This document shows, in pieces, positions 33,600-43,103 of a stretch of 64,000 nucleotides of DNA (its first letter is position 1; every line of letters starts with the position of its first letter). This stretch comes from JAMHWF01 sp035911095 (GTDB taxonomy: Bacteria; Pseudomonadota; Gammaproteobacteria; Burkholderiales; Burkholderiaceae_C). Location of the stretch: contig JAMHWF010000109.1 of NCBI GenBank assembly GCA_035911095.1, forward strand, positions 50,696 through 114,695, given 5' to 3'. Under the pieces are notes generated by a model. That model had not been told where the DNA came from and did not search any database. It was given only the letters and a program-made list of their open reading frames with translations. A program made the translations under genes and the position numbers.

Positions 33600-35993
33600 T
33601 CAGCGGTCGGCCGGCACGACCGGCGTCGCGACGGCCTGCTGCAGGGCCGGCAGCACGACCAGCTCGGGCGGGTCGTCCCAGCGCGTCTCCTGCACCTGGC
33701 CGTCGGCGAGGAACTCGCGCGCCCGCAGCAGCGGCCGCGGCGCCTGCAGCGCTGTGGCGAGCAGCAGGGTCGCGTGGTCGGCCTCGCCTTCGAGCAGGGC
33801 GCGGCTGGTCTCGTCGCCGCTCTGCAGCAGCAGCTCGACGGCGAGCGAGCCGCGGCCCGCGGGGCCACCGCCGAGCAGCTGCACCTCGGTGCGCGAGACG
33901 CGGGCCGGCCCCTCGAGGCCGAGCACCAGCGTCGTCGCGTCGCTGCGCTGCCAGGCCCGCGTCTCGACGCGGCCGTCGTCATGCACCAGGTGCAGCCGGT
34001 GGCGGTAGCCGTGCGACGGGTCGAGGCGGCGCAGCGCGACGCGGCGCGGGTCGCGCGCGCCGTCGTCCCAGGTCACGAGCTTGCGTTGCGACAGCGCCGG
34101 GTCCTCGCCTTCGAGCTCGACGCTGATCGACGCGACGCCCGCCAGCGGCAGCGGCAGCAGCCAGAGCGACAGCGACGGCGCGAAGGGGCTGTCGACGACG
34201 AGCAGACCGTCGGCGGCGTCGCCTGGGCCGGCTGCGGCAGGCGCGTCGGCAATGCTGGACGTGTCGGACGGGCCCGGCGCGCTGGGCCTGCCAGACAGAC
34301 CGGCCTGGCCGGATGCCACCCGCGTGCGCGCGGGCTCGCGCCACGAAGGCTCGCCATCGCGGCCGCGCCATTCGATCGACACCGTGATCGGCGCCTCGCC
34401 CGCGCCGGGCAGGAAGGCCGCAGCCTGCGGTGCGTCGGCGCGCAGCACGAGCGTGCGCGCGCGCTCGCCGGGCGCCTCGACCTGCAACGCGGCATGGTCG
34501 AGCCAGTCGAACTCGATGCGCCCGGCGATCGCCTCGAACCGGCGCGGCGCGAAGAGCCGCCGCGGCGAGACGACGACGAGCAGCCCCTGCGCCGCCGGGT
34601 CGAGCGGCTGCCAGGCCGAGACGCGGTCGGCGGCCGCGGTGGCGTCCGGGTCGAAGCGGCTGCGCGCGCGCCAGGCGAGCGGCTGCGCGGCGCGTTCCGG
34701 GCGCAGCAGCAGGTCGCGCTGCGGCGTGGCGTCGTCGAGCAGCAGCGTCTCGAACAGCTGCGGCGCGCCGGCCGCGGCCGGCGACGAGCCGCTGGTCGCC
34801 GAGGTGCCCCCTTCCGCGCCCGCGCCCGCGCCGGCGCTTCCGCCCGCGACTTCGCCCGTGCCGGCATCGAGGCCCGCATCGCCGACGACGGCGAGGTCGA
34901 CCTCGACCGCGACCAGCCCGATCGCGCCCAGCTCCGGCTCGACCGCGACGCGCAGCCGCTGCACCGGTGCCTCGAGCTCGGCGAAGCGGATCACTGCCGC
35001 CGCCGGCGTCGTGCCGAGCAGGTCGACCAGGCTGGCCGCCGCATGGTGATGCACGCTGACCACGCTGCGCTCGCGGAAGTCCCAGCGCTGCGTGGTCTGC
35101 AGCGACTCGCGGCGCGCGGTGAGGCGGAACGAGAGCTCGATCGGCGCGACGCTGCCGTTGTCGAGCAGCGGCGGCGCTTCGGCCGGCGGCACCGGGCTGA
35201 ACAGGCGCGCGACCAGGTCCTCGCCGACGCGGCGCATCGCCTCGGCGCGCTGGGCCTCGACGTCGCCGGTTTCGTCATGTACGCGCACGCGCACGAGGTT
35301 GTCGCGTGCGGCGGATTCCCAGGTCTTCGCCAGGCGGGCGCGGCCGTAGGGCGTCGTCAGCGCGCCTTCGGCGGTCAGGCGCTCGTGCAGCGCAGCGAGG
35401 TCGGCCTCGACGCTGACCGCCAGCGGCCCGGCGAGCGCGAGCATCTCGAGCTCGAAGATCAGCGCGGTGGGCAGCGCGTTGCCGCGCAGCGCGGCATCCG
35501 CCAGCGCGGCGCCGGCAGGGTCGAGGCGAGCGGCGATCACCGCCATCGGGTGGCCGAGGCGCGAGGGCTCGCCGACGTAGAGGCTGCGCGGCGCGAGCGG
35601 CAAAAGCGGGGCCGCGAGCGTCGACGGCGCCTCGGCCAACCAGCCTTCGAGGCGCAGTCGCCCGGCTCGCCAGTCCGGCGGCACGAGGCGAGGGGCCGAC
35701 ACGCCGGCGGCGATCAGTGCGGCCTCCGCCGCGGCCAGCGCCTCGGGGCGCGGCGCGAGGCTCGCTTCGAGCTGCAGCAGCGCGCCGGCAGCCTCAGCCG
35801 TTGGCGCGCCGGCCCCTGGGCCACGCCCCGCGCCACCGCTGCCGCCGCGGAAGTGCAACAGCGCGATCCGCGGTGTCGGGTCCGCCACCAGCGTCGGCGC
35901 CGGCGGCAGCACGTAACGCAGGTTCGCGTCCGCGTGATCGGCGAACAGCACCAGGCCTGCAAGGAGCTGGGGTGCGCGGCTGGCGTCGAGCAT
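33600..35993 (-). CDS. Large Met-Leu-start beta-module family protein (member J), function unknown
   Basis: A 797 aa protein beginning MLDASRAPQLLAGLVLFADH, then ADANLRYVLPPAPTLVADPTPRIALLHF. This is the closest match to member G (LVLFGDHADP...), so G and J seem to be counterparts in the two halves of the array. The core is RSLYVGEPSRLG...ARLDPAGAALADAAL. A helical part is followed by LQTTQRWDFRERSVVSVHHHAAASL, which replaces the P-Q-G segment with a His run. About four beta modules follow, with Gly/Ala/Ser linkers. No signal peptide. It starts 66 nt after the S8 protease gene. Function unknown. Confidence 0.83.
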   Translation of the reverse strand: MLDASRAPQLLAGLVLFADHADANLRYVLPPAPTLVADPTPRIALLHFRGGSGGAGRGPGAGAPTAEAAGALLQLEASLAPRPEALAAAEAALIAAGVSAPRLVPPDWRAGRLRLEGWLAEAPSTLAAPLLPLAPRSLYVGEPSRLGHPMAVIAARLDPAGAALADAALRGNALPTALIFELEMLALAGPLAVSVEADLAALHERLTAEGALTTPYGRARLAKTWESAARDNLVRVRVHDETGDVEAQRAEAMRRVGEDLVARLFSPVPPAEAPPLLDNGSVAPIELSFRLTARRESLQTTQRWDFRERSVVSVHHHAAASLVDLLGTTPAAAVIRFAELEAPVQRLRVAVEPELGAIGLVAVEVDLAVVGDAGLDAGTGEVAGGSAGAGAGAEGGTSATSGSSPAAAGAPQLFETLLLDDATPQRDLLLRPERAAQPLAWRARSRFDPDATAAADRVSAWQPLDPAAQGLLVVVSPRRLFAPRRFEAIAGRIEFDWLDHAALQVEAPGERARTLVLRADAPQAAAFLPGAGEAPITVSIEWRGRDGEPSWREPARTRVASGQAGLSGRPSAPGPSDTSSIADAPAAAGPGDAADGLLVVDSPFAPSLSLWLLPLPLAGVASISVELEGEDPALSQRKLVTWDDGARDPRRVALRRLDPSHGYRHRLHLVHDDGRVETRAWQRSDATTLVLGLEGPARVSRTEVQLLGGGPAGRGSLAVELLLQSGDETSRALLEGEADHATLLLATALQAPRPLLRAREFLADGQVQETRWDDPPELVVLPALQQAVATPVVPADR

Positions 35994-36059
35994 CGGGCGG
36001 CACCTCGGGCGCGGCGGTCTGGCGAGCGGGGCGGCTGCGGTGGGCTCGATGCGACGAAC

Positions 36060-38852
36060 TCAGAGCGGCTTCAGCAGCGCCGCCGCATCGACCCGCCCCA
36101 GGCCCCAGTCGTCGATCGCATCACCGGCGTTGCGCCGGCTCGAGTTCTCGAGCCGTATGCGCAGGCTGCCGGTGTGCAGTTGGGGCTCCATCTGCAGCAG
36201 CGCGGCGGTGAGCCCGGTCATCACCGGCGTGGCCATGCTCGTGCCCCCCATGGCGACAAGGCCCTGCGTCGGGTCGGCGGCCGTCGCTCCCTTGGCCGAC
36301 AGCACCTGGTTGCCCGGCAGCGTGACGTCGATCGGCCGCCGCCCGGCGCCGGTGGCGCGCAGCGGCCCCGGCGACGAGAAGCGCGACAGCGCGCCCACGG
36401 CCTGCCCGCCGGGCAGCCCCGGCTGGCTGTTGAAGCAGGCCACGCAGATGCAGCCCGGCGCATTGCCCGGCGAGCCGATCTTGTGCGTGTCGAACTGCTG
36501 CTTCTGCGCCGCGCTGTAGGCGCTGCCGAGCAGCGGCGTGACCGTCGCGTCGGCGAACACGAAGTTGCCCATCGACGAGCGGAAGGCGGCGAAGGCGTGC
36601 ACCGTGCAGGGCGCGCGGCCGCTGTTGCGCAGGCGCACGATCCACGGCGCGGCGGTCGGCGCGGTGCCGCCCGCGGCCAGCAGCCAGTAGATCTCGGCGT
36701 TGAAGTGCAGGTTGTGCGGCGCCTGCGGCCCGTTGTGGATGTTGACGCTGAGCCCGTTGGCCAGGGCCGTCGTCACCGGCGCATGCGAGTTGCGCAGCGG
36801 CACCTCGGCGGTGGCCAGCACCGCGTTGCTCGAATGACGCGTCGACAGGTGCAGGCGCACCGTGCTCGCGTCGTCGTTGTAGGCCCAGAAGGTGATGCCG
36901 TCCTCCTGGTTGGGCGCCAGCCTCGGCTGGTAGAGCAGCGAGACCTCGCCGCCGGCCGGGATCGTCGCCTGCCAGTGCACGTCGTCGCCGCGCAGGTTGC
37001 CGGCCGAGGCGCAGACCACGCGCCCGTTGCGCCAGGTCCAGGTGCTGGCGCCGGAGGCGAGCTGCGAAGGCATCACCACGTCGCTGGCCAGCAGCTGCGT
37101 CATCGCGAGCGAGAGCGGGTCGCTGCCGTCGTGCGCATGGCGTTGCGTGCTCATGCTGATGTTGACGACGCAGGGCAGGCCCAGCTCGGTCGCCTTCTGG
37201 AAGCAGTAGCGCACGCCCGCCAGCACGTCATTGGTGAAGGACTTGCCGGTGCCGGTCGCGGCGACGACGATCGTCGCCGCCGGCGAGATGCCGCCCGGCC
37301 AGGTACCGAAGGCACGGCCGGCGGCGATGCCCGCGCAGTGCGAGCCGTGCGAGATGCCGGCATCTCGCACGGTCGAGGTCTCGTCGTGGCCGATGTACTC
37401 GCGGCCGAAGTCCATCGACTTGTACTCGGCCTTGTTGCCGCTGCGCTTCGCCGGCGACTGGCCGCCCGATTCCCAGAGGTTCCAGACCGAGTGGATGCGG
37501 TTCTTCGTCGCGTCGTCGGCGCGGCCGAGGAAGGCCGGGTGCGAGCCGTCGATGCCCGAGTCGACGATGCCGACGACGACGCCGCGGCCGGTGGTCGCGG
37601 CGGTGATGCCGAGCCCGGCAGGGAAGGTGCGCGCCGCGAGGTTCACCTCGTGCATCGCGTGCTGCATGTCGAAGCCGACCTCGGTGGCCGCCACCAGGGT
37701 CTCGACGTCGTCGCGCCCGGCCAGCGCCTGCACATGCTGCGGCGGGCAGCGGAAGCTGCGCACCGCGCCTTCGCCGTCCTCGATCACGCCCTCGGGCAGC
37801 GGCTGCGTCGGGAAGCCCGCGCGCACGGTGCCGATCAGCAGCACGAAGGGCGAGGCGGCAGTGCCGACGATCGGCACCGTGGCGTCGGCCAGCGTCTGCG
37901 GCAGCTGCGCGAGGCGCGCCGGCAGGCTGTCGAGCAGGGCGGCGGTCGACGGCGCCAGGGCCTGGCGCGCGCTGTCGCCGACCGCCAGCCCGACCCCGAC
38001 CGGCGCGTCGAAGAAGACGAAGCGCGATCCCGCTCCCGCGCCCGGTGCGGCGGCGGTGTGCAGCAGGGCGAGGCGCCAGCGCTCGGCGCCGGCGTCCTCG
38101 CCGAGGTCGTCGATGCGGTAGACGAGCTGGCGCGCGTTGGCCGCCGGTGCCGCCGGGTTCCAGAGCCGCTCCGACGCCAGCGCGTAGCAGTAGAAGGCGT
38201 CGCGCTGCAGCGCCAGCTCGACCACGTTGCCGGCCTCGGGCGCCAGGTAGGCCGGGTTGACGCCGCCGGGGAAGCTGCCCTCGGCGACCGCGCCCTTGGC
38301 GACGTAGCTGCCGTCCGGCCGGTGGCTGGCGAAGTGGCGCAGCACGCTCTTCAGCTCGTCGAGGTCGGTGGTCGGCAGGCCGGCCGGCACCTCGGTGATC
38401 GCCGCCAGGTCGCGCGCCAGCGCTGTGCGCACCGCGGGGGTGGCGAGCGCCTCGGCCCAGCGCGCGGCCAGCGCGCGGTCGAGCGGCGCGCCGTCATCGG
38501 CGCCGGCGACCGGGGTGGCGACGGCGCTCGGTGCGCGGAAGTCGGCCAGCAGGCGGGTCATCGTCTCGACGTTGTCGGTCGCGACGTCGATGCGCTCGAC
38601 GATCCACAGCAGCGCGAAGCGGCGCGTCGTGCTGCCCTCGACGCAGCGCACGACGAACTGCGGCGTGATCGAGGCGCCGGCGATGGGGGCGATCGGCCCG
38701 CCTTCGTAGGGCGCGTACTCGCCGAGCCACTGCAGCGGCTGCCCGGGCGGCTGCGCCGCCTGCAGGGTCTCGAGCGTCGGCCGGCCCGGCAGCTCGGCGA
38801 GGAAGCGCTGGAGGAAGCCGTCGCGATGGGCGGGGAGGGCGGGGTGCGGCAT
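36060..38852 (-). CDS. Subtilisin-like serine protease (S8 family) without export signal
   Basis: A 930 aa protease. The catalytic triad is complete: Asp in VVVGIVDSGIDGSHPAF (about residue 427), His in ISHGSHCAGIAAG (about 504) and Ser in GGTSMATPVMTG (about 871), with the oxyanion Asn in VVCASAGN. About 420 residues precede the Asp and form an unrecognised N-terminal region that may act as a prodomain or a docking domain. The His-to-Ser distance of some 365 residues is much longer than usual, with a beta-sandwich-like insertion (VSLLYQPRLAPNQEDGITFW onward) and a CICVACF Cys cluster. The N-terminus MPHPALPAHRDGFLQ is no Sec or Tat signal. It sits between members K and J with gaps of 37 and 66 nt, so it is co-expressed with the array and may process its proteins. 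Confidence 0.92.
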   Translation of the reverse strand: MPHPALPAHRDGFLQRFLAELPGRPTLETLQAAQPPGQPLQWLGEYAPYEGGPIAPIAGASITPQFVVRCVEGSTTRRFALLWIVERIDVATDNVETMTRLLADFRAPSAVATPVAGADDGAPLDRALAARWAEALATPAVRTALARDLAAITEVPAGLPTTDLDELKSVLRHFASHRPDGSYVAKGAVAEGSFPGGVNPAYLAPEAGNVVELALQRDAFYCYALASERLWNPAAPAANARQLVYRIDDLGEDAGAERWRLALLHTAAAPGAGAGSRFVFFDAPVGVGLAVGDSARQALAPSTAALLDSLPARLAQLPQTLADATVPIVGTAASPFVLLIGTVRAGFPTQPLPEGVIEDGEGAVRSFRCPPQHVQALAGRDDVETLVAATEVGFDMQHAMHEVNLAARTFPAGLGITAATTGRGVVVGIVDSGIDGSHPAFLGRADDATKNRIHSVWNLWESGGQSPAKRSGNKAEYKSMDFGREYIGHDETSTVRDAGISHGSHCAGIAAGRAFGTWPGGISPAATIVVAATGTGKSFTNDVLAGVRYCFQKATELGLPCVVNISMSTQRHAHDGSDPLSLAMTQLLASDVVMPSQLASGASTWTWRNGRVVCASAGNLRGDDVHWQATIPAGGEVSLLYQPRLAPNQEDGITFWAYNDDASTVRLHLSTRHSSNAVLATAEVPLRNSHAPVTTALANGLSVNIHNGPQAPHNLHFNAEIYWLLAAGGTAPTAAPWIVRLRNSGRAPCTVHAFAAFRSSMGNFVFADATVTPLLGSAYSAAQKQQFDTHKIGSPGNAPGCICVACFNSQPGLPGGQAVGALSRFSSPGPLRATGAGRRPIDVTLPGNQVLSAKGATAADPTQGLVAMGGTSMATPVMTGLTAALLQMEPQLHTGSLRIRLENSSRRNAGDAIDDWGLGRVDAAALLKPL

Positions 38853-38889
38853 GGCGGGCGTCCTTCTAGACGACGGTGCGTGCGGGGCG

Positions 38890-41400
38890 TCAAGGCGCCA
38901 GCGGGTCGAGCAGCAGGATCTCGTCGCGGCTCGAGACGGGCCCGGTGACCAGGCGCTGCCCGTCGCTGCGGAACCAGGTCACGGTGTAGGTGTAGGCCGC
39001 CGCGCCCGGGGTCGTCGTCGGCACGCGCCACTCGAACTCGCCGCCGGCCGCGGGGAAGACATGCTCGACGTCCGGGTCGGCCCAGTCGGGCGCGCTCGGG
39101 CAGCTCAGGTGCAGCTTCGCGAGGCGGAAGCCGCCGTCGGTGAGCGTGCCCATCACCATCACCTTCACCACCAGCACGCCGGGCGCGCGGTCGCCGACGA
39201 CGAGCAGCGGGTTGTCGGTCTCGACCCAGGGGCCTTCGCGCGTCGCGCCGTCCTTCAGGAACGAGGTGACGCGGTAGAGGTAGCCCACATCCTGCGGCTG
39301 CGCGCGGCGGAACGACCATTGCGCGTTCGGCGTCTCCGGCCCGAGCACCAGCGACTGCTTCACCTGCGGCGGCGTCGTGCCGGGGCGGCCGAGCTGCACG
39401 TCGACGCGCTTGTAGCGCGCCAGCATGTCGGCCAGCGTCACCGCCACCAGCGTCGTCGCGTCGGGCGGCTGGTTGATCACGAAGGGCTCGTCGCCGTCGT
39501 GGCGCTGGCTCACCGTCTCCTGCGTGCCGTCGGCGTAGAAGAAGACGGCGTCGACCGACACCTGGCGCACGCGCGGGTCGCGCGGGCGGATCGCGAGCTG
39601 CGTGGCCGGCGCCTCGCGCGTCAGGAGGCGCGTGTCGGCGGCGCGCAGGCCGGTGCCCGCGTCCTCGTAGCGCAGCTGCGCCTGGATCTGCTTGACCAGG
39701 TTCCAGTCGACCATCGCCGCCTCGAGCTGCACCCGCATCACCGAGCCAAACTGCAGCGGGTTGATGTCGAGGTTGCGCGTCGTGGTCGGGATCCAGGCCG
39801 AGGTCTCGGTGGCGGCCTCGTGGCCGATCGCGGCGTCGGGCCGGTTGGTGATCACCACCTGGTACTCGAGCTCGCGCGTGCCGGCGTGGTCGACGAAGAA
39901 GCGGTAGTCGCGGCCGTCGCCGGCCTTGGTGAGCAGCACCTCGTCCTCGTCCTTCCAGCGCGTGCCGTCGGGCTTGAGGCCGTAGCGCAGCTTGACGCTG
40001 ACCTGGGTGATGCCGCTGGCGGCGAAGTCGGCGCTGGTCGAGATGCGGCCGGCGATCACCTTGAAGAACTCGCCGTCGAGGTCGACCAGCTGCACGCGGC
40101 CCGGCAGCGATTCGGCGCCGGCCAGCAGGCGCAGCTGGCCCTGCGGCGCGATCGAGCGCTTGACGGCGCGCACCTGGCGCAGGTCGTACTCGACCGTCTG
40201 CCGCTCGTCCTGCGACAGCTCGCGCAGCATGAACGAGCCCTGCGGGCGCCCGGCGCGGTTCCAGGCCTCGACGGCGGTCTCGGGGCCGGCCGGCGCGTCG
40301 GCCGCGGGGGCCGGTGCCGGAGCGGGCGCTGCAGGCTTGTCGCCCCCTTCCTCCAGCGCGGCGGTCGCCAGCGCAGCGCCCGCGCGGCGTGGTGCCCCGA
40401 CGTCGGCGGTGGCGCCGACGCCGGTCAGCGCGGCGGCCGACTGGCGCGTGAGGCCGGTGGTGATCTTGGTCAGGTCGCCGGTCGAGTCGTGCGCGGTCAG
40501 CGTGCCGCGGTCGGTCGCCAGCACCTGGCCGGGGTTCAGCGCCGGCTTGAAGAAGCTCCATTGCGCGAGCTCCTTGGCCAGCGCGTTGAGCTGGGTCATG
40601 CGGGTCGCGGTGTCTTCCTTCGTGTCGGTCTCGTAGACGACCTCCTCGATCTTTATCGCGCCCGACTTGCGCAGCGACTCGAGCTCGTGGTCGATGTCGG
40701 TCTTGAACCAGAGCGTGTTCATCTGCGCGCGCGAGCGCAGATGGCGGTACGACTGGCTGAAGTCGATGCGGATCTTGACGTCATAGGCCGGCAGCAGGCC
40801 GACGTACTCGAAGTCGTAGACCACCGACACCGGCGAGGCGCCAGCCTGCTTCAGGCCCGCCTGCATCAGCAGTGCGCCCTGGCGGCTCAGCTCGGCGGTG
40901 AACACCGCGCGCTGCTCGCCGTAGAGGCTCGGCCGCCCGCTGGCGACGAGGCTCTCGACGAAGCGGGTGCCGCCGATCGCCGTGGCGTCTGCACCGCCGC
41001 CCGCGGGGGCGGGCGTGCCGCCTTCACCCGTGACGGTGGCGCTGTCGAGCGCGGTGACGCGCACGCTGCCCGTGCTCACCTGCAGCGGCAGCAGGCGCGC
41101 CTGCACGCCATGCCGGCCCGAGAGCTCCTGCGTGACCTCGTCGAGCAGCGTCTTCGACACCGCGAGGTCGGTGGTCATCGTCAGGAAGCCGCCGCCCTGC
41201 ACCGCGTCGCCGGCGGTGCCCGCGGCACCGGCCGGCGGCAGCGGCGCGAGCCCGCGGTAGATCAGCAGCTGGAACATCGGCTGCCCGCCCTCGACCGCGA
41301 TGCGCGGCGAGCCGGGCAGGAAGTGGAACAGCCCAGGGTCGTTGTAGTCCCGGAAGACGGTGACACCCTTGACCACCGATCCGGCATCGAGATTGAGCAT
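38890..41400 (-). CDS. Large Met-Leu-start beta-module family protein (member K), function unknown
   Basis: An 836 aa protein and first gene of the leftward six-gene operon. An upstream in-frame Met would add 22 residues, but ATG at 41400 gives the ML start shared by the family and is preceded by a GGGGGAGGAG run. Signature: TVFRDYNDPGLFHFLPGSPRIAVEGGQPMFQLLIY; then GGGFLTMTTDLA, core RPSLYGEQRAVFTAELSRQG, VVYDFEYVGLLPAYDVKIRIDF, a Pro/Ala linker near residue 375-400 and SIAPQGQLRLLAG near residue 440. About four beta modules follow, ending in YTYTVTWFRSDGQR. No signal peptide or membrane helix. It is closest to I by its SLYG core. Function unknown. Confidence 0.85.
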   Translation of the reverse strand: MLNLDAGSVVKGVTVFRDYNDPGLFHFLPGSPRIAVEGGQPMFQLLIYRGLAPLPPAGAAGTAGDAVQGGGFLTMTTDLAVSKTLLDEVTQELSGRHGVQARLLPLQVSTGSVRVTALDSATVTGEGGTPAPAGGGADATAIGGTRFVESLVASGRPSLYGEQRAVFTAELSRQGALLMQAGLKQAGASPVSVVYDFEYVGLLPAYDVKIRIDFSQSYRHLRSRAQMNTLWFKTDIDHELESLRKSGAIKIEEVVYETDTKEDTATRMTQLNALAKELAQWSFFKPALNPGQVLATDRGTLTAHDSTGDLTKITTGLTRQSAAALTGVGATADVGAPRRAGAALATAALEEGGDKPAAPAPAPAPAADAPAGPETAVEAWNRAGRPQGSFMLRELSQDERQTVEYDLRQVRAVKRSIAPQGQLRLLAGAESLPGRVQLVDLDGEFFKVIAGRISTSADFAASGITQVSVKLRYGLKPDGTRWKDEDEVLLTKAGDGRDYRFFVDHAGTRELEYQVVITNRPDAAIGHEAATETSAWIPTTTRNLDINPLQFGSVMRVQLEAAMVDWNLVKQIQAQLRYEDAGTGLRAADTRLLTREAPATQLAIRPRDPRVRQVSVDAVFFYADGTQETVSQRHDGDEPFVINQPPDATTLVAVTLADMLARYKRVDVQLGRPGTTPPQVKQSLVLGPETPNAQWSFRRAQPQDVGYLYRVTSFLKDGATREGPWVETDNPLLVVGDRAPGVLVVKVMVMGTLTDGGFRLAKLHLSCPSAPDWADPDVEHVFPAAGGEFEWRVPTTTPGAAAYTYTVTWFRSDGQRLVTGPVSSRDEILLLDPLAP

Positions 41401-41488
41401 CTCCTCCCCCGCCCTGGCATTGCGCCGATGTGTGAATCGACTATGCGCGGGGGGAACCGCGGCCACAAGGCGAGGGCGGCTGCCGTTC

Positions 41489-41507
41489 TAGGGAGGCGGG
41501 ACCCCTA
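41489..41507. promoter_or_regulatory. Dyad TAGGG-N9-CCCTA upstream of the K operon
   Basis: TAGGGAGGCGGGACCCCTA in the 163-nt gap between psd and member K, about 90 nt upstream of the K start. Read leftward it contains CCCTAGAAC, in which TAGAAC could be a -10 hexamer. The 10-mer GTTCTAGGGA (41485-41494) recurs upstream of the first TIR-TPR gene at 49850-49859. Confidence 0.4.
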
Positions 41508-41563
41508 AGTCCGAAACCTCGTCGGCGTCGACGCGATCGCGGCCGCAGGCCGGCGCGAAAGGC

Positions 41564-42427
41564 TCAGGCGTGCGCCGAGCCCGCCATCGCCTCGCCCATG
41601 CGCACCGCGCGCCCCGGCGCCCACGAGGGCTCGAAGGGCAGGCGGCGCGGCGAGAGCACGATGACCGTCGAGCCGAGCAGGAAGCGTCCCAGCTCGGCCC
41701 CGCGGGCCAGCTTGACCGGCGCGCTGTCGCGCCCCGCCTCGTAGTGCCAGTCGCGCACCTCGCCCGGGCGCGGCGGGTTGACCACGCCGTGCCAGACGGT
41801 GGCCATGCTGCCGACGATCGTCGCGCCGACGAGCACGACGGCGAACGGCCCCTGCGCGCCCTCGAACAGGCAGACGACGCGCTCGTTGCGCGCGAAGAGG
41901 CCCGGCACGCCGCGCGCCGTCGTCGGGTTGACCGAGAACAGCGCGCCCGGCACGTGGCGCATGCGCAGCAGGCGGCCCGCGCAGGGCATGTGGATGCGGT
42001 GGTAGTCGCGCGGGCTGAGGTAGAGCGTCGCGAAGCTGCCGCCGGCGTAGGGCGCGGCCAGCGCCTCGTCGCCGCCGAGCAGCGCGGTGACCGTGTAGTC
42101 ATGGCCCTTGGCCTGTAGCAGGCGGCCCTCGGCGATGGCGCCGCACTGGCTCACCGCGCCATCGACCGGGCACAGCCAGGCGGCACCCGCGAGCGGCCGT
42201 GCGTGCGGCTTCAGGGCCCGCGTGAAGAAGGCGTTGAAGCTGCGGTACGCGGCGGGGTCGGGCTCGGCCGCCTCGTGCATGTCGACGCCGTAGCGGTCGA
42301 TGAAGAGGCGGATCGCGTGCGTCGTCAGGGGCCCGGCCTCGGCGCGTGCGAAGCGCCCGGCCAGCGTCGTCAGGGCCTGCTTGGGCAGCAGGTATTGCGG
42401 CAGGACGGCGAGGCGGTCGGGAAGCAA
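41564..42427 (-). CDS. psd: Phosphatidylserine decarboxylase proenzyme
   Basis: Membrane-associated pyruvoyl enzyme that converts phosphatidylserine to phosphatidylethanolamine. The 287 aa match the short proteobacterial form. RLAVLPQYLLPKQALTTLAGRFA at the N-terminus, CPVDGAVSQ (Asp of the self-cleavage triad), YHRIHMPCAG (His) and the self-cleavage motif LGST with Ser253 as the pyruvoyl source are all intact; cleavage would leave a 35-residue alpha chain. Start codon appears to be TTG at 42427; no ATG or GTG is available nearby in frame, and the ribosome site is weak. It is followed 163 nt later by the large-protein operon, which has its own control region. Confidence 0.95.
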   Translation of the reverse strand: MLPDRLAVLPQYLLPKQALTTLAGRFARAEAGPLTTHAIRLFIDRYGVDMHEAAEPDPAAYRSFNAFFTRALKPHARPLAGAAWLCPVDGAVSQCGAIAEGRLLQAKGHDYTVTALLGGDEALAAPYAGGSFATLYLSPRDYHRIHMPCAGRLLRMRHVPGALFSVNPTTARGVPGLFARNERVVCLFEGAQGPFAVVLVGATIVGSMATVWHGVVNPPRPGEVRDWHYEAGRDSAPVKLARGAELGRFLLGSTVIVLSPRRLPFEPSWAPGRAVRMGEAMAGSAHA

Positions 42428-42488
42428 GGGCTGGCAGCAGGCGCGGATCGACGGGCGCCGGAGTGTAAGTGCCGCGCGCCGGGTGGGT

Positions 42489-42857
42489 TCAGCGCGGCTG
42501 CCGTCCGTACTCGATCGACTGCACGACCCCGGAGCGGAAGCGCACGACCGCCATCAGGTTGCCCGGGCCCCGGTCGTACAGCCACTCGTCGACCGGTACG
42601 CAGGGCGCGACCCAGCCGGCCCAGGGCTGCGGCACGGGGTAGGGCGAGTTGTAGTAATAGACCGGCGCGCAGTACTGGTCGCGCAGCATCGGCTCGCCGC
42701 ACTTGTGGAGCACCGACAGCCGTGAATCGCCGACCTCGGCGATGCGGCCCTGGCAGCGCAGCGATTCGGCCTGCGCCGGGACCGCGCTGCCCAAGCCCAG
42801 CGCCACCGCCGTGCCTGCCAGCGCGGTGGCGAGCGAACGCCGGGGCAAGGGCTTCAT
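42489..42857 (-). CDS. Secreted DUF2845-family protein
   Basis: A 122 aa periplasmic protein of unknown function. Signal peptide: MKPLPRRSLATALAGTAVALGLGSAVPAQAES. The mature part has RCQGRIAEVGDSRLSVLHKCGEP, the conserved Cys-containing segment of DUF2845 proteins, two further Cys and a Tyr/Pro-rich insertion, then RFRSGVVQSIEYG. Met at 42857 is chosen because it gives a clean signal peptide; a TTG five codons upstream is the alternative. It lies 61 nt upstream of psd in the same direction but is probably independent of it. Confidence 0.85.
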   Translation of the reverse strand: MKPLPRRSLATALAGTAVALGLGSAVPAQAESLRCQGRIAEVGDSRLSVLHKCGEPMLRDQYCAPVYYYNSPYPVPQPWAGWVAPCVPVDEWLYDRGPGNLMAVVRFRSGVVQSIEYGRQPR

Positions 42858-43103
42858 GGGCGGGCAGGACAAGGGTGAGGGGGCTGCGGCGAGGTGCCGG
42901 GCGGTAGACCCGGCGCCGGCGCGCGAGTTTCGCCGAAAGGCTGCCTGCCGACCTTCGGGCGGTCGTCGGGCGGGCGGCGGGTGCCACGTGCAGTGCAGCG
43001 GCCGGCAGGGCGCAAGCGGCTGTACGCCCCCGGCAGGGCTGGCCGCGCCCGGGAGGGCGGGCCGCTCGGCGGGGCGCCAGGCGCGCCCCGCGTGTCGTGT
43101 CGC

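Noticed and set aside
32727..38948. A 2073-codon open frame on the plus strand
   Set aside because: It is antisense to members I and J and the S8 gene, which have clear motifs. Its translation is Arg/Ala/Gly-rich with no domain, an effect of GC-rich third positions.
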